In this document: positions 5,843-7,623 of the stretch, one piece after another
How the letters are laid out: each line of letters starts with the position of its first letter
Position numbering within the stretch: position 1 is the first letter of the stretch
Assembly (NCBI GenBank): GCA_020027635.1
Contig: JAHKKL010000070.1
Location: 1 to 7,623, forward strand
Direction of reading: 5' to 3'
DNA from: Gammaproteobacteria bacterium
GTDB taxonomy: Bacteria > Pseudomonadota > Gammaproteobacteria > UBA9214
DNA length: 7,623 nt
Translations under genes and position numbers: made by a program
Notes under the pieces: model-generated
The model's database searches: none
Seen by the model: only the letters and a program-made list of their open reading frames with translations
What the model was told of the DNA's origin: nothing

Positions 5843-6583
5843 ATGGCCAATCTGGCGATCATCGGCGGTACCGGGTTGACTTCGCTGAAGAACCTCGAGG
5901 TCTCGCGGCGCGAGACCCTGCACACGCCCTATGGCGAGCCTTCTGCGGCGCTGACCTACGGCGCACTCGACGGGACAGAGGTCGTGTTCCTCGCCCGCCA
6001 TGGCGATGCGCACACCATCGCGCCGCACCGGGTGAACTACCGCGCGAATATCTGGGCTCTGAGGGAAACCGGTGCCAGGCGCATCATTGCCGTGTGCGCC
6101 GTGGGCGGCATCAACAAGGATATGCCGCCCCGGAAGCTAGCCATACCCGACCAGATCATCGACTATACCTGGTCGCGTGAGCATACCTTCTTCGATACGG
6201 AGCTCACCCACGTCACCCACATCGATTTCACGCGTCCCTACTGCGAAGACCTGCGCGACGTACTGATCGCGACCGCCGCCAGGGCGGGCATCGAGATACT
6301 CCCGCACGGTACCTACGGTGCGACCCAGGGCCCGCGTCTGGAAACGGCCGCGGAGATCGATCGCATGGAACGCGACGGCTGCGATATGGTGGGCATGACC
6401 GGCATGCCGGAAGCGGCCCTCGCCCGGGAACTTGACCTGTGCTACGCGCACTGCGCGGTCAGTGCCAACTGGGCCGCGGGACGCAGCGAAGGGATTATCG
6501 AGATGCGCGAGATCGAGGTGAACCTGGAGCACTCCATGCAGGAGGTCAGGACGCTGCTCGGACACGTGATAGCGAACGGCTGA
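5843..6583 (+). CDS. S-methyl-5'-thioinosine phosphorylase (PNP/MTAP family)
   Basis: The 246-residue enzyme belongs to the trimeric purine nucleoside phosphorylase/MTA phosphorylase family and is most like gammaproteobacterial S-methyl-5'-thioinosine phosphorylase (PA3004 of P. aeruginosa, also next to nagZ). It would split methylthioinosine with phosphate into hypoxanthine and 5-methylthioribose-1-phosphate. Motifs: IIGGTG (6-11, phosphate site), LARHG (50-54), PHRVNYRANIWAL (61-73), YGATQGPRLET (158-168) and GMTGMPEA (184-191). At the base-recognition site, where MTA phosphorylases have an aspartate pair, this protein reads SANWAAG (207-213) with Asn209, as in phosphorylases for 6-oxopurines, so hypoxanthine is the expected base. 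A general inosine/guanosine phosphorylase is the main alternative. A methylthioadenosine deaminase would be needed to make the substrate and is not in the window. The four-base gap after hpt indicates co-expression. Confidence 0.88.
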   Translation: MANLAIIGGTGLTSLKNLEVSRRETLHTPYGEPSAALTYGALDGTEVVFLARHGDAHTIAPHRVNYRANIWALRETGARRIIAVCAVGGINKDMPPRKLAIPDQIIDYTWSREHTFFDTELTHVTHIDFTRPYCEDLRDVLIATAARAGIEILPHGTYGATQGPRLETAAEIDRMERDGCDMVGMTGMPEAALARELDLCYAHCAVSANWAAGRSEGIIEMREIEVNLEHSMQEVRTLLGHVIANG

Positions 6584-6707
6584 TCATGCTACCAGTGCGG
6601 CGGATGTCAGTTCGGGGCAGTGTTAGTTGTTGTACGAAGTGTAGAGATGAAAACAGGAACTCGTATTCTGCAATAGTAGATTATTAATGTTGTTAGGTGT
6701 TCTAAAT

Positions 6708-7623
6708 ATGTTTTTCAAAAAAGTACTCAGTGGTCGTCTACCAGGCACTGGAAATGTAGAGCTAGAACAGTCGTTACTACGTCTTATTCTGGTTTTTGCA
6801 GGTGTCGTTTACGCGGTGATTCTCGTTGAATCAGGAATATTAAGTTATAACTACGGAAGCCCAATATTTGTCATTGGGTATCTGTATATTGTATTTTCAG
6901 TATTAATATCGATTTACGTATTCCTTAATCCTGAAAGTGGTCGCTGGAGACACACAATTCATATGTCTCTAGATATTCTGGTCATAAGTCTAGTAATGCA
7001 TTCTTTTGGAAAATATGGGATACCGTTCTTTGCTGAATATCTATGGTTAATAGTGGGAAATGGTTTCAGATATGGGTACAAAGAAACAGTCATATGCGCG
7101 TTAATGTCGTTTCTTGCTTTTATTTTTATCGTCATCACAACACCTTTTTGGTTGGATGAAATCTTGTTGACAGTAACATGCATGATATTGTTGTCTGTCA
7201 TTCCCTTGTATGTCGCCATCATGCTAAAAAGGCTTCAATATGAAAAGCAAAGGGCAGAGGCAGCAAGCATCGAGAAATCTCGGTTTCTTGCAAATATAAG
7301 CCATGAACTGCGTACACCGCTTAATGCGATAATTGGTTTTAGTGGATTGATAGACAAAGTAGTTGATGAAACACAGAAGGTTCAGTTAGTAAAAAGAATA
7401 CAGGATGCATCTGCATCCTTGCTCGCACTGGTTGAAGATGTCCTGGATTTTTCACGCATAGAATCAGGGTGTGTGGAACTGGTCGATGAAGCTGTGAATA
7501 TTTTTAAACTGGCTGTTTCAATACAGGGAATGTTTGAATCACAGGCGCATCAAAAGAATATCAGGATCATTCTTGATATCTCCCCCTCAGTGACACCAAT
7601 TATCAGATCAGATGGACAGCGCC
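6708..7623 (+). CDS. RpfC-like membrane histidine kinase, 3' end beyond window
   Basis: The frame opens at ATG 6708, with AGGTG eight bases upstream, and stays open to the last base, giving 305 residues of an incomplete protein. A short cytoplasmic start (SGRLPGTGNVELEQ, 8-21) leads into five or six hydrophobic segments at about 22-42, 52-72, 86-98, 108-117, 126-146 and 150-173. A linker (178-192) follows, then the dimerisation/phosphoacceptor domain FLANISHELRTPLNAIIGFS (193-212) with His199 and LLALVEDVLDFSRIESG (238-254). The lead-in SGR...E..Q, the run LIVGNGFRYG (114-123) and the multi-helix layout resemble RpfC, which senses diffusible fatty-acid signals in Xanthomonas. RpfC proteins continue with an ATPase domain, receiver and Hpt, which cannot be checked here. 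Codon use is AT-rich, unlike all genes to its left. Confidence 0.8.
   Translation, partial: MFFKKVLSGRLPGTGNVELEQSLLRLILVFAGVVYAVILVESGILSYNYGSPIFVIGYLYIVFSVLISIYVFLNPESGRWRHTIHMSLDILVISLVMHSFGKYGIPFFAEYLWLIVGNGFRYGYKETVICALMSFLAFIFIVITTPFWLDEILLTVTCMILLSVIPLYVAIMLKRLQYEKQRAEAASIEKSRFLANISHELRTPLNAIIGFSGLIDKVVDETQKVQLVKRIQDASASLLALVEDVLDFSRIESGCVELVDEAVNIFKLAVSIQGMFESQAHQKNIRIILDISPSVTPIIRSDGQR

Noticed and set aside
6959..7222. Leftward open frame in the AT-rich part
   Set aside because: It is antisense to the membrane domain of the histidine kinase, which continues into a clear H-box in the same frame.
1..7623. CRISPR arrays, tRNA or rRNA genes, intact insertion sequences, toxin-antitoxin pairs
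   Set aside because: No regularly spaced repeats, tRNA-like cloverleaf, transposase domain or small paired genes were seen on reading both strands.

Overview
The window looks like chromosomal DNA from a GC-rich gammaproteobacterium. The main support is the block nagZ, hypoxanthine phosphoribosyltransferase, S-methyl-5'-thioinosine phosphorylase; the nagZ/phosphorylase pairing is known from Pseudomonas aeruginosa and relatives. Base composition and translation signals fit. A Chromatiales-like or Xanthomonadales-like host is possible, but the sequence does not fix the genus.

Left part (1-2286): a membrane-anchored alpha/beta hydrolase is read leftward (96-947). A class I SAM-dependent methyltransferase with a hydrophobic C-terminal segment is read rightward (1241-1981). 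Between the methyltransferase and the next operon lies a second, diverged copy of the first 28 codons of the hydrolase plus its upstream DNA (2090-2243). The methyltransferase therefore sits between two direct repeats of about 150 bp (865-1016 and 2091-2243), which suggests a past duplication followed by deletion or insertion.

Middle part (2287-6583), all rightward and GC-rich: two DppB/DppC-type ABC permease genes overlap each other and then nagZ by 1 and 4 bases, so the three are probably translationally coupled. No ATPase or binding protein is present. The grouping suggests uptake of peptides or cell-wall muropeptides linked to peptidoglycan recycling. After a 191-bp gap holding a degraded REP-like hairpin come hpt and the thioinosine phosphorylase, separated by 4 bases. 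Together they can turn methylthioinosine into methylthioribose-1-phosphate and hypoxanthine, and then hypoxanthine into IMP, saving the purine lost in polyamine or acyl-homoserine-lactone synthesis.

Right part (6584-7623): composition changes abruptly to AT-rich DNA carrying the 5' part of a membrane histidine kinase, cut off by the window end. Its N-terminal membrane region resembles RpfC, the diffusible-signal-factor sensor. The composition break suggests it was acquired horizontally.

I found no CRISPR array, tRNA, rRNA, intact transposase or clear new defence system. The points most worth a second look are the repeat-flanked methyltransferase, the orphan permeases fused into an operon with nagZ, and the RpfC-like kinase at the composition boundary.
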